A stretch of DNA of 64,000 nucleotides from Armatimonadota bacterium (GTDB lineage: Bacteria > Sysuimicrobiota > Sysuimicrobiia > Sysuimicrobiales > Sysuimicrobiaceae): NCBI GenBank assembly GCA_031432545.1, contig JAVKGX010000005.1, positions 62,001 through 126,000 on the forward strand, written 5' to 3'. The notes below the pieces were generated by a model that saw only the letters and a program-made list of their open reading frames with translations, made no database searches and was not told the DNA's origin. Of the stretch, positions 57,045 to 64,000 are shown piece by piece. The translations under genes were made by a program, and so were the position numbers. How positions within the stretch are numbered: position 1 is the stretch's first letter; every line of letters begins with the position of its first letter.

Positions 57045-57504
57045 GCGCACCGTCCTCACCAACCGGCGCGCACGCCACGAATACCACATCGAGCAGACCC
57101 ACGAAGCCGGTCTGGTGCTGACCGGGACCGAGGTGAAGTCGCTGCGCGCCGGAAAGGCCTCGCTCCAGGACGCCTACGCACGCATCCGCGGCGGCGAGGT
57201 GTGGCTGATGAACATGTATATCCACCCCTACGAGAAGGGAGGCGTCTTCAACCACGACCCGCTGCGTCCGCGCAAGCTGCTCCTCCGTTCGGAGGAGATC
57301 CGACGCCTGGTCGGCAGAGTCCAGCAGAGGGGTTACACACTGATCCCCCTGCGCGTGTACTTCCGGCGGGGCTACGCCAAGGTCGAGCTGGCGCTGGCGC
57401 GCGGCAAGAAACTGTACGACCGACGGGAAGCGGTGGCCCGGCGAGACGCCGAACGGCAGATCGCCCGCGCGGTTGGGGAACGCAAGCCCTCCCGGAATCC
57501 GTGA
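57031..57504 (+). CDS. smpB: tmRNA-binding protein SmpB
   Basis: SmpB brings tmRNA to stalled ribosomes. The 157-residue protein has RRARHEYHIEQTHEAGLVL, GTEVKSLRAGKASLQDAYA, MNMYIHPYEKGG, RKLLLRSEEI and YAKVELALARGKKLYDRR with a basic tail. The TTG at 57031 gives the best N-terminus. The tmRNA gene lies 33 nt after the stop. Confidence 0.93.
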   Translation: MDSPERTVLTNRRARHEYHIEQTHEAGLVLTGTEVKSLRAGKASLQDAYARIRGGEVWLMNMYIHPYEKGGVFNHDPLRPRKLLLRSEEIRRLVGRVQQRGYTLIPLRVYFRRGYAKVELALARGKKLYDRREAVARRDAERQIARAVGERKPSRNP

Positions 57505-57510
57505 TACAAT
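57502..57510 (+). promoter_or_regulatory. Extended -10 element before ssrA
   Basis: TGATACAAT is a TGn extended -10. It shares bases with the smpB stop. The mature tmRNA end at 57538 would be made by processing. No good -35 was seen. Confidence 0.45.
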
Positions 57511-57537
57511 GGTGAAGGCAACGACACTGTTGTAAAA

Positions 57538-57886
57538 GGGGGCGAAAGGTTTCGACTGGGCAGGAAGAAGCAGGGCTGCGGGCCGAGGTCCCAGGGTCCT
57601 CGCAAATCAACCTGGAAGGCGAACAAACGCCAACAAGCCCGTTCTCGCCGCGGCCTAATCCCCGCGGCCGCCTTCCGGGTCTCGCCGGCGGATCCGGGTA
57701 AGGCGTCACCGGCCGGCTGCGCTGGGCCGCTCCGCCCTCGGCGGCACGGCTAAGACAGAGGGGGCTGGTGCCGCGGCGATCCCGCCTGCGGGAGCGCACG
57801 GCGCGAGACGAGAACGCAGGCTAGGCTCGTAGACGCTCTGCCCTCACCTGCTCAGGACGCGGGTTCGATTCCCGCCGCCTCCACCA
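57538..57886 (+). ncRNA. ssrA: Transfer-messenger RNA
   Basis: The 349-nt RNA has GGGGGCG at the 5' end pairing with CGCCTCC before A-CCA at the 3' end, GGTTTCGAC near the start, and the T-arm GGGTTCGATTCCCGC. The open reading region ends at TAA 57656-57658. With the resume codon GCC at 57629 the tag is ANKPVLAAA, judged from context as in other tmRNAs; an earlier GCA in the same frame would give a longer tag. It follows smpB, its protein partner. Confidence 0.95.
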
Positions 57887-57888
57887 GA

Positions 57889-57907
57889 GTTGTAGGCTCC
57901 CTACAAC
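57889..57907 (+). terminator. Hairpin after ssrA
   Basis: GTTGTAGG-CTC-CCTACAAC is a perfect 8-bp stem, 2 nt past the tmRNA CCA end. No T-run follows. Likely a transcript end or processing stem. Confidence 0.5.
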
Positions 57908-57973
57908 GGCGCTCGTTCCGCCCTAGCGGAGGGGCGTCGGTCTCCCGAACGGCACGGACCGCAGCGAAAATGA

Positions 57974-57996
57974 GGAGGCCACCGTCGGCGGCCTCC
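57974..57996 (-). terminator. Intrinsic terminator for the minus-strand exported-protein gene
   Basis: GGAGGCC and GGCCTCC form a stem, and on the minus strand the next bases are TCATTTTCG. It lies 34 nt past the stop of the gene at 58030-58524. Confidence 0.65.
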
Positions 57997-58029
57997 TGGG
58001 CCAGACTGCCAGGTGCGACCGTCAGGCGT

Positions 58030-58524
58030 TCATCGGTCGCGCTCGGGCGGACAGGCATCAGGCTGATCGTTCAGACACGGTGATCCGCTCAGCCGGACGC
58101 TGGGGATCGTCGGACCGACGATCACGAGCACGACACCTGTGGGGGCAATGACCAGCTGGACGTTGACTTGCTGGATCGTGCCGATCGGCGTGCGGGCCAC
58201 CACGGGTTGCCCCAGCTGCAGCGGCACGGTGTAGAACACTCGCCCCTGCAGTTTCGGCCCGGCCGGGGTGTTCATCCGGACGAGTTGGCCTGGCGGGATC
58301 CACACCCCGGGCTGGAGGAACAGGAGCGAGACACCGCGTTCGGTGCGGAGCACCGCGGTACGGTAGCAGCGGCCGGCCCGGATGACGACGGCACCGACCG
58401 CCACAGAACGGTCCGGGCAGAACAGTGCCGCCGCGGGGTCCGGACGCGCCCCGCCGGGGCCCGCGGCGGCTGGGATGCCCAGGGCGAGCACAAGACAGCT
58501 CGCTGTCGCGAGCAGACGGATCAT
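58030..58524 (-). CDS. Exported protein of unknown function
   Basis: The 164-residue protein has a signal peptide (LLATASCLVLALGIPAAA, cut near 21). The mature part holds three or four Cys, mostly beta-like segments (VAVGAVVIRAG, VSLLFLQPG, QVNVQLVIAPTGVVLVIVG), and a polar C-terminus with CLNDQPDACPPERDR. No family was recognised; a small secreted beta-rich domain is likely. GAGGAGGTGATC precedes the ATG. It is single, with its own terminator. Confidence 0.6.
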   Translation of the reverse strand: MIRLLATASCLVLALGIPAAAGPGGARPDPAAALFCPDRSVAVGAVVIRAGRCYRTAVLRTERGVSLLFLQPGVWIPPGQLVRMNTPAGPKLQGRVFYTVPLQLGQPVVARTPIGTIQQVNVQLVIAPTGVVLVIVGPTIPSVRLSGSPCLNDQPDACPPERDR

Positions 58525-58597
58525 GGGATCACCTCCTCAGTCCTGATGCACAGGGCCTATATAGAGGATACGAGGTCGGCGGGGCCTGCGGTTCCCG

Positions 58598-59263
58598 TCA
58601 GAGCCATCGGGCCACGGCCCGGGCGCCGTACAGCTGTGCCAGCGCCGCCCGGGTCGGCCGGCGGCCTGATTCCTTGAAGGCCAAAAAGCGCCGCAGCATC
58701 CTTCCGTGGCGCCGATCGGACGTGCGCAGCCGCCGGTGGGGCATCCGGATCAAAGCCCGCTCGACCTCCCACACGTTGTGATCGCTCAAGCGCCAGTCGC
58801 CGCGCACGATCTCGTCCAGATCGGCCACGCCGTAAGCGACAATGCGGCCCGATCCATCCACGTACGGGTCGACGTAACTCATCACAAGGTCTCGGATCGT
58901 GCGGAAGACGGGCTTGCGGCCGTGCAGCCCCCGATCGCGCGATCGCCCGATGCTGCCCCATCGGCCGCCGGACCGATACACGAACAGGACGTGGTCCAAT
59001 CGGTCCTGCGACTCCAGGTCCAAAACCAGGGGCGGATGTCCATGTTGTTCGAGGATCGTGGCCGCCGCCAGGACCGCCTCCAGACAGTGGGCCTCCCAGT
59101 GGCGCACCACCCCGCGGAACGTCCGCAACGTCTCATCCTCACGCTCCCAGTTGTACGGGAGGGTTCGCAAAAACCGCTGCACCTGCTGTGGGGTGCGGTG
59201 GGCGAGTACGACGCGCCGCTCCTTGGGGGTGAATGCCGATAGCGGCGGCCTGCGCGGACGCAT
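58598..59263 (-). CDS. Transglutaminase-like cysteine-peptidase-fold protein, unknown role
   Basis: The 221-residue protein appears to have a transglutaminase-like core. A Cys in HWEAHCLEAVLAAA (about residue 57), a His in QDRLDHVLFVYR and a later GRKPVFRTIRDLVMSYVDPY block match the pattern Cys-His-(Asp). WGSIGRSRDRGL lies between. There is no signal peptide, so it acts in the cytoplasm. The family is not known to me and catalysis is unproven. It is divergent from the PerR-like gene. Confidence 0.5.
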   Translation of the reverse strand: MRPRRPPLSAFTPKERRVVLAHRTPQQVQRFLRTLPYNWEREDETLRTFRGVVRHWEAHCLEAVLAAATILEQHGHPPLVLDLESQDRLDHVLFVYRSGGRWGSIGRSRDRGLHGRKPVFRTIRDLVMSYVDPYVDGSGRIVAYGVADLDEIVRGDWRLSDHNVWEVERALIRMPHRRLRTSDRRHGRMLRRFLAFKESGRRPTRAALAQLYGARAVARWL

Positions 59264-59335
59264 CGTCGAGGGGGTTCTATGCGACGGCCCGGCCTCCCTT
59301 GCGCTGTCCGAACCGATATGTAATACTATGTGCAA

Positions 59336-59800
59336 ATGGATATCATAACGCAGACCCGCCGAGAACTCGCGGCGACCGGACGCCGTGTCACCCCGCAGCG
59401 GCTGGCAGTCTACGGGGCGCTGCGGCGTGCGCGGGACCACCCGTCGGCGGAGGATGTGTACCGCTCGGTCCGGCGGACCCACCCGACGATGAGCCGGGCG
59501 ACCGTATACCGTGCGCTCGATCTGTTCGCCTCGCTCGGACTCGTGGAGGTGTTCCGGGGCGCGGACGGGGTCGCGCGGTACGATCCGCATCCCAGCTCGC
59601 ACGTCAACCTGGAATGTGCGGTGTGCGGGCGCATCGAGGACGTATCCGACCCCGGTCTGCAGACGCTGGCACAGCGCACCGCCCAGCGGGTGGGCTTCGC
59701 GCTGGCCGGGCTCGTGGTCCTGCGCGGCAGGTGTCGGATGTGCGCGGCGGCTCCGAAGACGGCAACACCAAACCGGAAAGGGAGGGGACATCATGGGTGA
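59336..59800 (+). CDS. Fur-family regulator, PerR-like
   Basis: The 154-residue regulator has the Fur winged helix TPQRLAVYGALRRARDHPSAEDVY and MSRATVYRALDLFASLGLVEV. The metal domain begins HPSSHVNLECAVCGRIEDV, with Cys pairs CAVC and CRMC for structural zinc. It overlaps the ferritin-like gene, which is why peroxide/iron sensing is suggested. The ATG at 59336 lies six bases after TACTAT, so a leaderless transcript is possible; a GTG at 59330 is the other choice. Confidence 0.85.
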   Translation: MDIITQTRRELAATGRRVTPQRLAVYGALRRARDHPSAEDVYRSVRRTHPTMSRATVYRALDLFASLGLVEVFRGADGVARYDPHPSSHVNLECAVCGRIEDVSDPGLQTLAQRTAQRVGFALAGLVVLRGRCRMCAAAPKTATPNRKGRGHHG

Positions 59801-60287
59801 GAAGGGCAGGGCCATCGTCGATCTGGACGTCGAGGAGCTCATCGGTCAACTGCGCAAGGCTTACCTCGACGAGCTGCTGGCGTTTTACTCGTACTGGATC
59901 ACTGCTCAGGTGGCGGAAGGCTGGCACGGTGAGGAGCTCGTAGAGCACTTCCAGGACGAGGCGAAGGACGAACTCGGCCACGCGCAGAAGCTGGCAGCCC
60001 GCATCGTGGAACTGGGGGGTGATCCGGTCGTCCACCCGCGGGACTGGGAGGCCGGTGCCAACGCGCCGTGGACTGCGCCCCGTGCGAACTGGGCGGACGC
60101 CGACGGCATGGTCGAAGACCAGATCCGGGCCGAGCGAGGGGCGATCGAGACGTACAACCGCCTGGCGAAGATGACGTTCGGCAAGGACCCCGTCACCTAC
60201 GCCCTCGCGACGGAGTTGCTCGCAGACGAAGTCCGCCACGAGGAGTTCCTGGAAAACCTTCTGGGCGGCCGCAGATCGAAGGCGTAG
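59793..60287 (+). CDS. Dps-like ferritin-family protein (DPSL/rubrerythrin-like)
   Basis: The 164-residue four-helix protein has the ferritin di-iron pattern: Glu in LDELLAFYSYW, then EDEAKDELGHAQKL-type DEAKDELGHAQKL, a Glu in IRAERGAIETYNRL and DEVRHEEFLENLLGG. MTFGKDPVTYALATELL closely resembles archaeal Dps-like proteins. The Cys pair of the thioferritin class is missing; there is no Cys at all. It should store iron or destroy peroxide. It overlaps the PerR-like gene by 8 nt; GGGAGGGGAC precedes the ATG. Confidence 0.82.
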   Translation: MGEKGRAIVDLDVEELIGQLRKAYLDELLAFYSYWITAQVAEGWHGEELVEHFQDEAKDELGHAQKLAARIVELGGDPVVHPRDWEAGANAPWTAPRANWADADGMVEDQIRAERGAIETYNRLAKMTFGKDPVTYALATELLADEVRHEEFLENLLGGRRSKA

Positions 60288-60303
60288 CCGCCCGACCGTA
60301 CGT

Positions 60304-60345
60304 GAGGACTCCTTCCGGGCCTGCGGGGCCGCGGGAGGAGTTCTC
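60304..60345 (+). terminator. Probable hairpin terminator after the ferritin-like gene
   Basis: GAGGACTCCT and AGGAGTTCTC pair with one mismatch or wobble around a GC-rich loop and are followed by GTCTGCG, without a clear T-run. The stretch 60346-60441 has no gene. Confidence 0.4.
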
Positions 60346-60441
60346 GTCTGCGCGGTCGAACGCGTGGGATGGGCCAGAGGGGGAAACCAACGACAGCAGG
60401 GGTTGCAGCTAGGCGTCGCGGATTTCTCGGAGAACACCCGA

Positions 60442-62229
60442 ATGGCCCGCTTCGGCGCGTTGATCTTCATCGCCGCGCTCGCACTCGGCGTGCGCGGAGC
60501 GCCTGCCTTCGGTCAGGCAGGCCCCCGAATCGTCGTCAACGGGGAAGAACTCCGGCTCGACCCGCCGGCGGCGTTCCGCAGGGGCGTCCTGTTCGCTCCG
60601 ATCGACAACCTGTTCGCGCCCTACGGCGCATCGGCCCGCTGGGATCTTGCGACCCGCACCGCGGAGGTGCAGGGCGGACGCGACGTCCGCGTCCAGTTTC
60701 GGGCCAACGACACCCACGCGACGGTCAACGGGGAGCTGCGTCCTCTGCCCTCGCCCGCGGTGGTCGTCGACGGCCGCCTGCTCGTGCCGGTCGAGTTCGC
60801 CTATCAGGCGCTGGGTGCGTGGGTGCGGTGGGAGGCTCAGGAGAACACCCTGCACGTCGCCTCCCAGGTCCTGAGGTTGGTGTTCGAGCGCGGGTTGTGG
60901 GGTCTTCGCCTGCAGATCGAAGCCACCGGTCCGGTGCGGGCGCGCACGGTCACGCTAGCGCAGCCAGACCGGGTGGTGATCGACCTTTTGAACGCGGTCT
61001 CCCGGATCCAGACCCGCGAGACCGCGCTGCAGGACGGCGGCATCCAGCGGGTGCGCATCGCGCAGTTCCAGACCAAGCCCTACGTGACGCGGATCGTGCT
61101 GGACGTGGAAACCCCGCTGGAGGCGGAAGTCGGACAGGGCAGCGGTCACGATCTGGTGGTGACGTTCCGGCCGCCCCGGGCGTCGACCTCCCTCGCGCCA
61201 CCTACGGATCCGCCGCGGTCGGCCACGCCGGCCCTGGTCGAGACGGTGGCGCCGCTCCCTCCCCCGCCGGGACCGTTGCCGGGCCACCACGACGTCCAGT
61301 TGCCGACCCCACCTCCGGCGACTCCGCCGGGACCGGCCGGGGATACGCCGCGCATCCTCGAGGTCGTCGTCCAGCGGGAGGTCGGCCGCATCCGGGTGGT
61401 CGTGCACGGAGACCGCCCCTTGCAGTACAGGGTACACGAGCTGCCCGAGCCGGACCGGTTGATCCTGGATCTCCCGGCGGTGTTCGTCCCCGTCAAACAG
61501 GAGATCCCGGTCGGCGGTCCGATCGAGGTGGTGCGCGCTGCGCAGTTCCAGGCCGATCCCAACATCGCCCGCATCGTGCTCCAGTGGCGCCAGCGGACCT
61601 CGTACCAGATATCGGCGGAGGAAGGGGGCGCCCGTCTGGTGATCGCGGTCGAAGACGAGCCGGCGTCGGTCGTCCGGGGTCGCCACGTCGTGGCGATCGA
61701 CCCCGGCCACGGCGGCAAAGACCCGGGCGCGATCGGGGTGACCGGACTGGTGGAGAAAGACGTCGTCCTCGACGTCTCCTTGCGCGTGCGGACCGTACTT
61801 GCGCGGGCCGGCGTCCGCACCGTGATGACGCGCGAGGCCGACATCTTCGTGGACCTGGCCGACCGTGTGCCGATCGCGTTGCGCGCGGGCGCCACGGTCT
61901 TCGTCAGCGTCCACGCGAACTCGAACACGCGGGGCGTGATCCGCGGCTCGGAGACCTACTACCTCAAGCCCAGCGGTCTGCCGCTGGCGACCGCGATCCA
62001 GGAAGAAATGGGGCGTAGCCTGGGGATCCCCGACCGCGGCGTGCGCAGCGCGAACTTCAAGGTGCTGCGCGACGCGCCGATCCCCGCTGCCCTGGTGGAG
62101 ATCGGGTACCTATCCAACCTACAGGACGAGGCCCTGCTGCGCACACCCTCATTCCGCCAGCTCGCTGCCGAGGCGATCGGACGGGGCATCCTGCGCTTCC
62201 TGACCACCGCGCCGCCGCCGCAGCCGTGA
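60442..62229 (+). CDS. N-acetylmuramoyl-L-alanine amidase with AMIN domains
   Basis: The 595-residue exported enzyme cuts the peptide side chain from peptidoglycan. A signal peptide (ALIFIAALALGVRGAPAFG) is followed by a stalk-like domain (about 30-125, copper-amine-oxidase-N type, LLVPVEFAYQALGAWVRWEA), then an AMIN domain (130-250), a Pro-rich linker, a second AMIN domain (about 310-400) and Amidase_3 (about 410-590) with AIDPGHGGKDPGAIG, SVHANSN and VEIGYLSN. The final Glu is in the last block. CGGAGA precedes the ATG. Confidence 0.93.
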   Translation: MARFGALIFIAALALGVRGAPAFGQAGPRIVVNGEELRLDPPAAFRRGVLFAPIDNLFAPYGASARWDLATRTAEVQGGRDVRVQFRANDTHATVNGELRPLPSPAVVVDGRLLVPVEFAYQALGAWVRWEAQENTLHVASQVLRLVFERGLWGLRLQIEATGPVRARTVTLAQPDRVVIDLLNAVSRIQTRETALQDGGIQRVRIAQFQTKPYVTRIVLDVETPLEAEVGQGSGHDLVVTFRPPRASTSLAPPTDPPRSATPALVETVAPLPPPPGPLPGHHDVQLPTPPPATPPGPAGDTPRILEVVVQREVGRIRVVVHGDRPLQYRVHELPEPDRLILDLPAVFVPVKQEIPVGGPIEVVRAAQFQADPNIARIVLQWRQRTSYQISAEEGGARLVIAVEDEPASVVRGRHVVAIDPGHGGKDPGAIGVTGLVEKDVVLDVSLRVRTVLARAGVRTVMTREADIFVDLADRVPIALRAGATVFVSVHANSNTRGVIRGSETYYLKPSGLPLATAIQEEMGRSLGIPDRGVRSANFKVLRDAPIPAALVEIGYLSNLQDEALLRTPSFRQLAAEAIGRGILRFLTTAPPPQP

Positions 62230-62233
62230 TTTG

Positions 62234-62980
62234 ATGAGGCTCACCGTCTTGGGCCGATCGGGAGGCTACGCACGGGCCGGGGAAGCGTGCTCCGGCTACC
62301 TGGTGGAAGACGGCGGGAGGCGGATCCTGCTCGACCTCGGCAACGGCGTGCTGTCCCGCCTGCTGGAGCGTTTGGACGTGTACGCGCTGGACGGTTTGGT
62401 GCTGTCCCACATGCACCCCGACCACGTGGCCGACTTCCCCTCGCTGCGCGTTGCGCTGGAGTGGAGCCATCCGAGCGGAAGTTGGGGAGGGCACCTTCCC
62501 GTGATGGCCGGGCAGGACGCCCCCGCCTACCTGGCGGGCTACGCCGGGGACGATGCGATGCGGTGCTTCGACATCCTCCGGATCCGCCCCGGCACAGCGG
62601 TCGACTTCTGTGGGTTTCGGCTGCGGTTTGCGAGGGCGTCCCATCCCGTACCGACGTACGCGGTGCGCATCGAGAGCGGAGGGTGTGCGCTCGTGTACAC
62701 CGCCGACACCGGGCCGTCGGACGACGTCGTTTGCCTGGCTGAGGGCGCCGACCTGCTGCTGGCGGAGGCCACGCTCACGGATGCCTACGAGCACCTGGCT
62801 GCCTCGGTTGGCCACCTGACGGGATCGATGGCGGGTGAGATGGCGGCGCGGGCCGGCGTCGGTCGTCTGCTGCTCACGCACTTCTTCCCCACCAGCGACC
62901 CACAGGAGTCTGCCCGCCAGGCACAGAAGGCGTTCGGTGACGTCGCCTGCGCGGAGGAGAGACGGACGTACGAGGTTTGA
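62234..62980 (+). CDS. RNase Z-like metallo-beta-lactamase-fold hydrolase
   Basis: The 248-residue protein has [19 protein letters not shown], the metal motif [35 protein letters not shown] and a late THFFP. These match ribonuclease Z/phosphodiesterase-like MBL proteins, but no exosite is clear, so the substrate (cyclic nucleotide, tRNA 3' end, other) is open. The ATG follows the amidase by 4 nt; rph follows by 1 nt. Confidence 0.82.
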   Translation: MRLTVLGRSGGYARAGEACSGYLVEDGGRRILLDLGNGVLSRLLERLDVYALDGLVLSHMHPDHVADFPSLRVALEWSHPSGSWGGHLPVMAGQDAPAYLAGYAGDDAMRCFDILRIRPGTAVDFCGFRLRFARASHPVPTYAVRIESGGCALVYTADTGPSDDVVCLAEGADLLLAEATLTDAYEHLAASVGHLTGSMAGEMAARAGVGRLLLTHFFPTSDPQESARQAQKAFGDVACAEERRTYEV

Positions 62981-62981
62981 G

Positions 62982-63722
62982 ATGGCGCAGCACAAAACCG
63001 GTGCGGTGCGGGCGGACGGCCGCGCGGCGGACGAACTGCGCCCCTGTCGGATCACCCGCCGGTACCTGAAGCACGCCGAGGGATCGGTGTTGATCGAGCT
63101 GGGGGATACGCGCGTCATCTGCGCGGCCACGGTCGAGGATCGTGTGCCGCAGTGGCTGAGGGGCAGCGGGCAGGGATGGATCACCGCGGAATACGGGATG
63201 CTGCCGCGCTCTTCCCGGGAACGCATCCCCCGCGAGGCCGGGGGCAAGATCGGAGGCCGTACCCATGAGATCCAGAGGCTGATCGGCCGATCCCTGCGTG
63301 CTGCGGTCGACCTCAAGAATCTGGGAGAACGCACGATCTGGATCGACTGCGACGTGCTGCAGGCCGACGGCGGCACCCGGACGGCGGCGGTGACCGGGGC
63401 GTTCGTTGCGCTCGTCGATGCGATCGGGCTGCTGCACCGCACCCAGGCGCTGTCCTCCTGGCCCGTCCGCAGCTTCGTCGCCGCCACGAGCGTGGGGATC
63501 GTGGGCGGGATGCCGATGCTCGACCTGGCGTACGACGAGGACTCGAAGGCAGAGGTCGACATGAACCTGGTCATGACCGACCGCGGCGAGTTCGTGGAGA
63601 TTCAGGGGACGGGGGAGGGCAGGGCGTTCGCGCGTGAGGAACTCCTCGCGCTGATGCATCTGGGGGAATCCGGAATCCGTCGCTTGATCGAGATCCAGAA
63701 GGAGAGCCTGCGGGACGGCTGA
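62982..63722 (+). CDS. rph: Ribonuclease PH
   Basis: This phosphorolytic exonuclease trims tRNA 3' ends. The 246-residue protein has [69 protein letters not shown] and [12 protein letters not shown]. It is one base after the MBL gene and is followed by the ITPase gene, the common rph-rdgB pairing. Confidence 0.96.
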   Translation: MAQHKTGAVRADGRAADELRPCRITRRYLKHAEGSVLIELGDTRVICAATVEDRVPQWLRGSGQGWITAEYGMLPRSSRERIPREAGGKIGGRTHEIQRLIGRSLRAAVDLKNLGERTIWIDCDVLQADGGTRTAAVTGAFVALVDAIGLLHRTQALSSWPVRSFVAATSVGIVGGMPMLDLAYDEDSKAEVDMNLVMTDRGEFVEIQGTGEGRAFAREELLALMHLGESGIRRLIEIQKESLRDG

Positions 63723-63774
63723 GGCACGGGCCTTGCACACAGAGAAGCGTGACCCACGTGGGGGGTCTGGCATC

Positions 63775-64000
63775 GTGAGCAGCCACACACGCGCCGTGCT
63801 CGTCATCGCGACCCGGAACCCCGGCAAGCTGCGAGAATTGCAGCGGATCCTCGACGACCTTCCGTTCGAGCTGCGGACGCTGCGCGACTATCCGGACCTC
63901 CCGGTCCTTCCTGAGGAAGGGGCCATGTACGCGGAGAACGCGGTTTCCAAGGCCGTCACGGTCGCGCGGTGGACGGGTGAGATCGCCCTCGCCGACGACT
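63775..64000 (+). CDS. rdgB: XTP/dITP pyrophosphatase, N-terminal fragment
   Basis: The first 75 codons are in the window; the gene runs off the right edge. VLVIATRNPGKLRELQRIL is the nucleotide-binding opening of the Ham1/RdgB family, and EEGAMYAENAVSKA with IALADD are the next conserved blocks. It removes inosine and xanthosine triphosphates. The GTG at 63775 has GGGGGG upstream; another GTG at 63796 is possible. Confidence 0.9.
   Translation, partial: MSSHTRAVLVIATRNPGKLRELQRILDDLPFELRTLRDYPDLPVLPEEGAMYAENAVSKAVTVARWTGEIALADD

Overview
The window is a 64 kb piece of a high-GC bacterial chromosome, densely coded, with short intergenic gaps, many 1-4 nt gene overlaps and frequent GTG/TTG starts. 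No rRNA, tRNA, phage, insertion sequence or CRISPR array was seen. The regulatory style is Gram-positive/terrabacterial: a T-box leader before proC, a LexA box of the CGAAC-N4-GTTCG type, a PurBox-like motif before a purine permease, and a Fur-type operator. Together with imuA'-imuB-dnaE2, IspG and a LivM-LivG fusion, this suggests an uncultivated high-GC lineage near Bacillota, Armatimonadota or Sysuimicrobiota (CSP1-3). That placement is inference only; the window holds no rRNA to confirm it.

Layout. 1-3.5 kb: the start of an aminotransferase, then a hydrolase, a PPOX-type flavoprotein and uvrC. 3.5-9.3 kb: amino-acid biosynthesis (T-box, proC, pheA, thrC, hom, lysC). 9.3-16.1 kb: an AzgA-type purine permease, then the SOS mutagenesis cassette imuA'-imuB-dnaE2 behind a LexA box. 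16.1-22.9 kb: a metallo-hydrolase, msrA, small membrane proteins, ispG, an SQR-like flavoprotein, a PP-loop ATPase and a hotdog thioesterase. 22.9-34.9 kb: a branched-chain amino-acid region, with a minus-strand Liv ABC operon facing a plus-strand fur-mntR pair, then a complete branched-chain 2-oxoacid dehydrogenase set (E3, E1-alpha, E1-beta, E2), lipA and a thioredoxin-like gene.

34.9-45.6 kb: MoeB/ThiF-rhodanese, YjbQ, an A-type Fe-S carrier and Nfu, RtcB, an acyl-CoA dehydrogenase, two tandem CNNM/CorC transporters, and two adjacent genes that look like separate N- and C-terminal barrels of cobalamin-independent methionine synthase, followed by an Arg-tailed SRPBCC protein. 45.7-51.3 kb: an orphan sugar-type binding lipoprotein, a PhoR/PhoP-like two-component system and ATP-dependent PEP carboxykinase. 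51.6-57.9 kb: threonine catabolism (tdh, kbl), molybdenum cofactor genes (moeA, moaC), a thioesterase, smpB and its partner tmRNA. 58-64 kb: two unknown proteins, a PerR-like regulator with a Dps-like ferritin, a cell-wall amidase, a metallo-hydrolase, rph and the start of an ITPase gene.

The strongest points for a second look are the split MetE pair, the T-box on proC with a possible proline specifier, the LivM-LivG fusion, the Fur operator covering a start codon, the PurBox, and an uncharacterised foldable leader upstream of ispG. No wholly new defence or mobile system was recognised.
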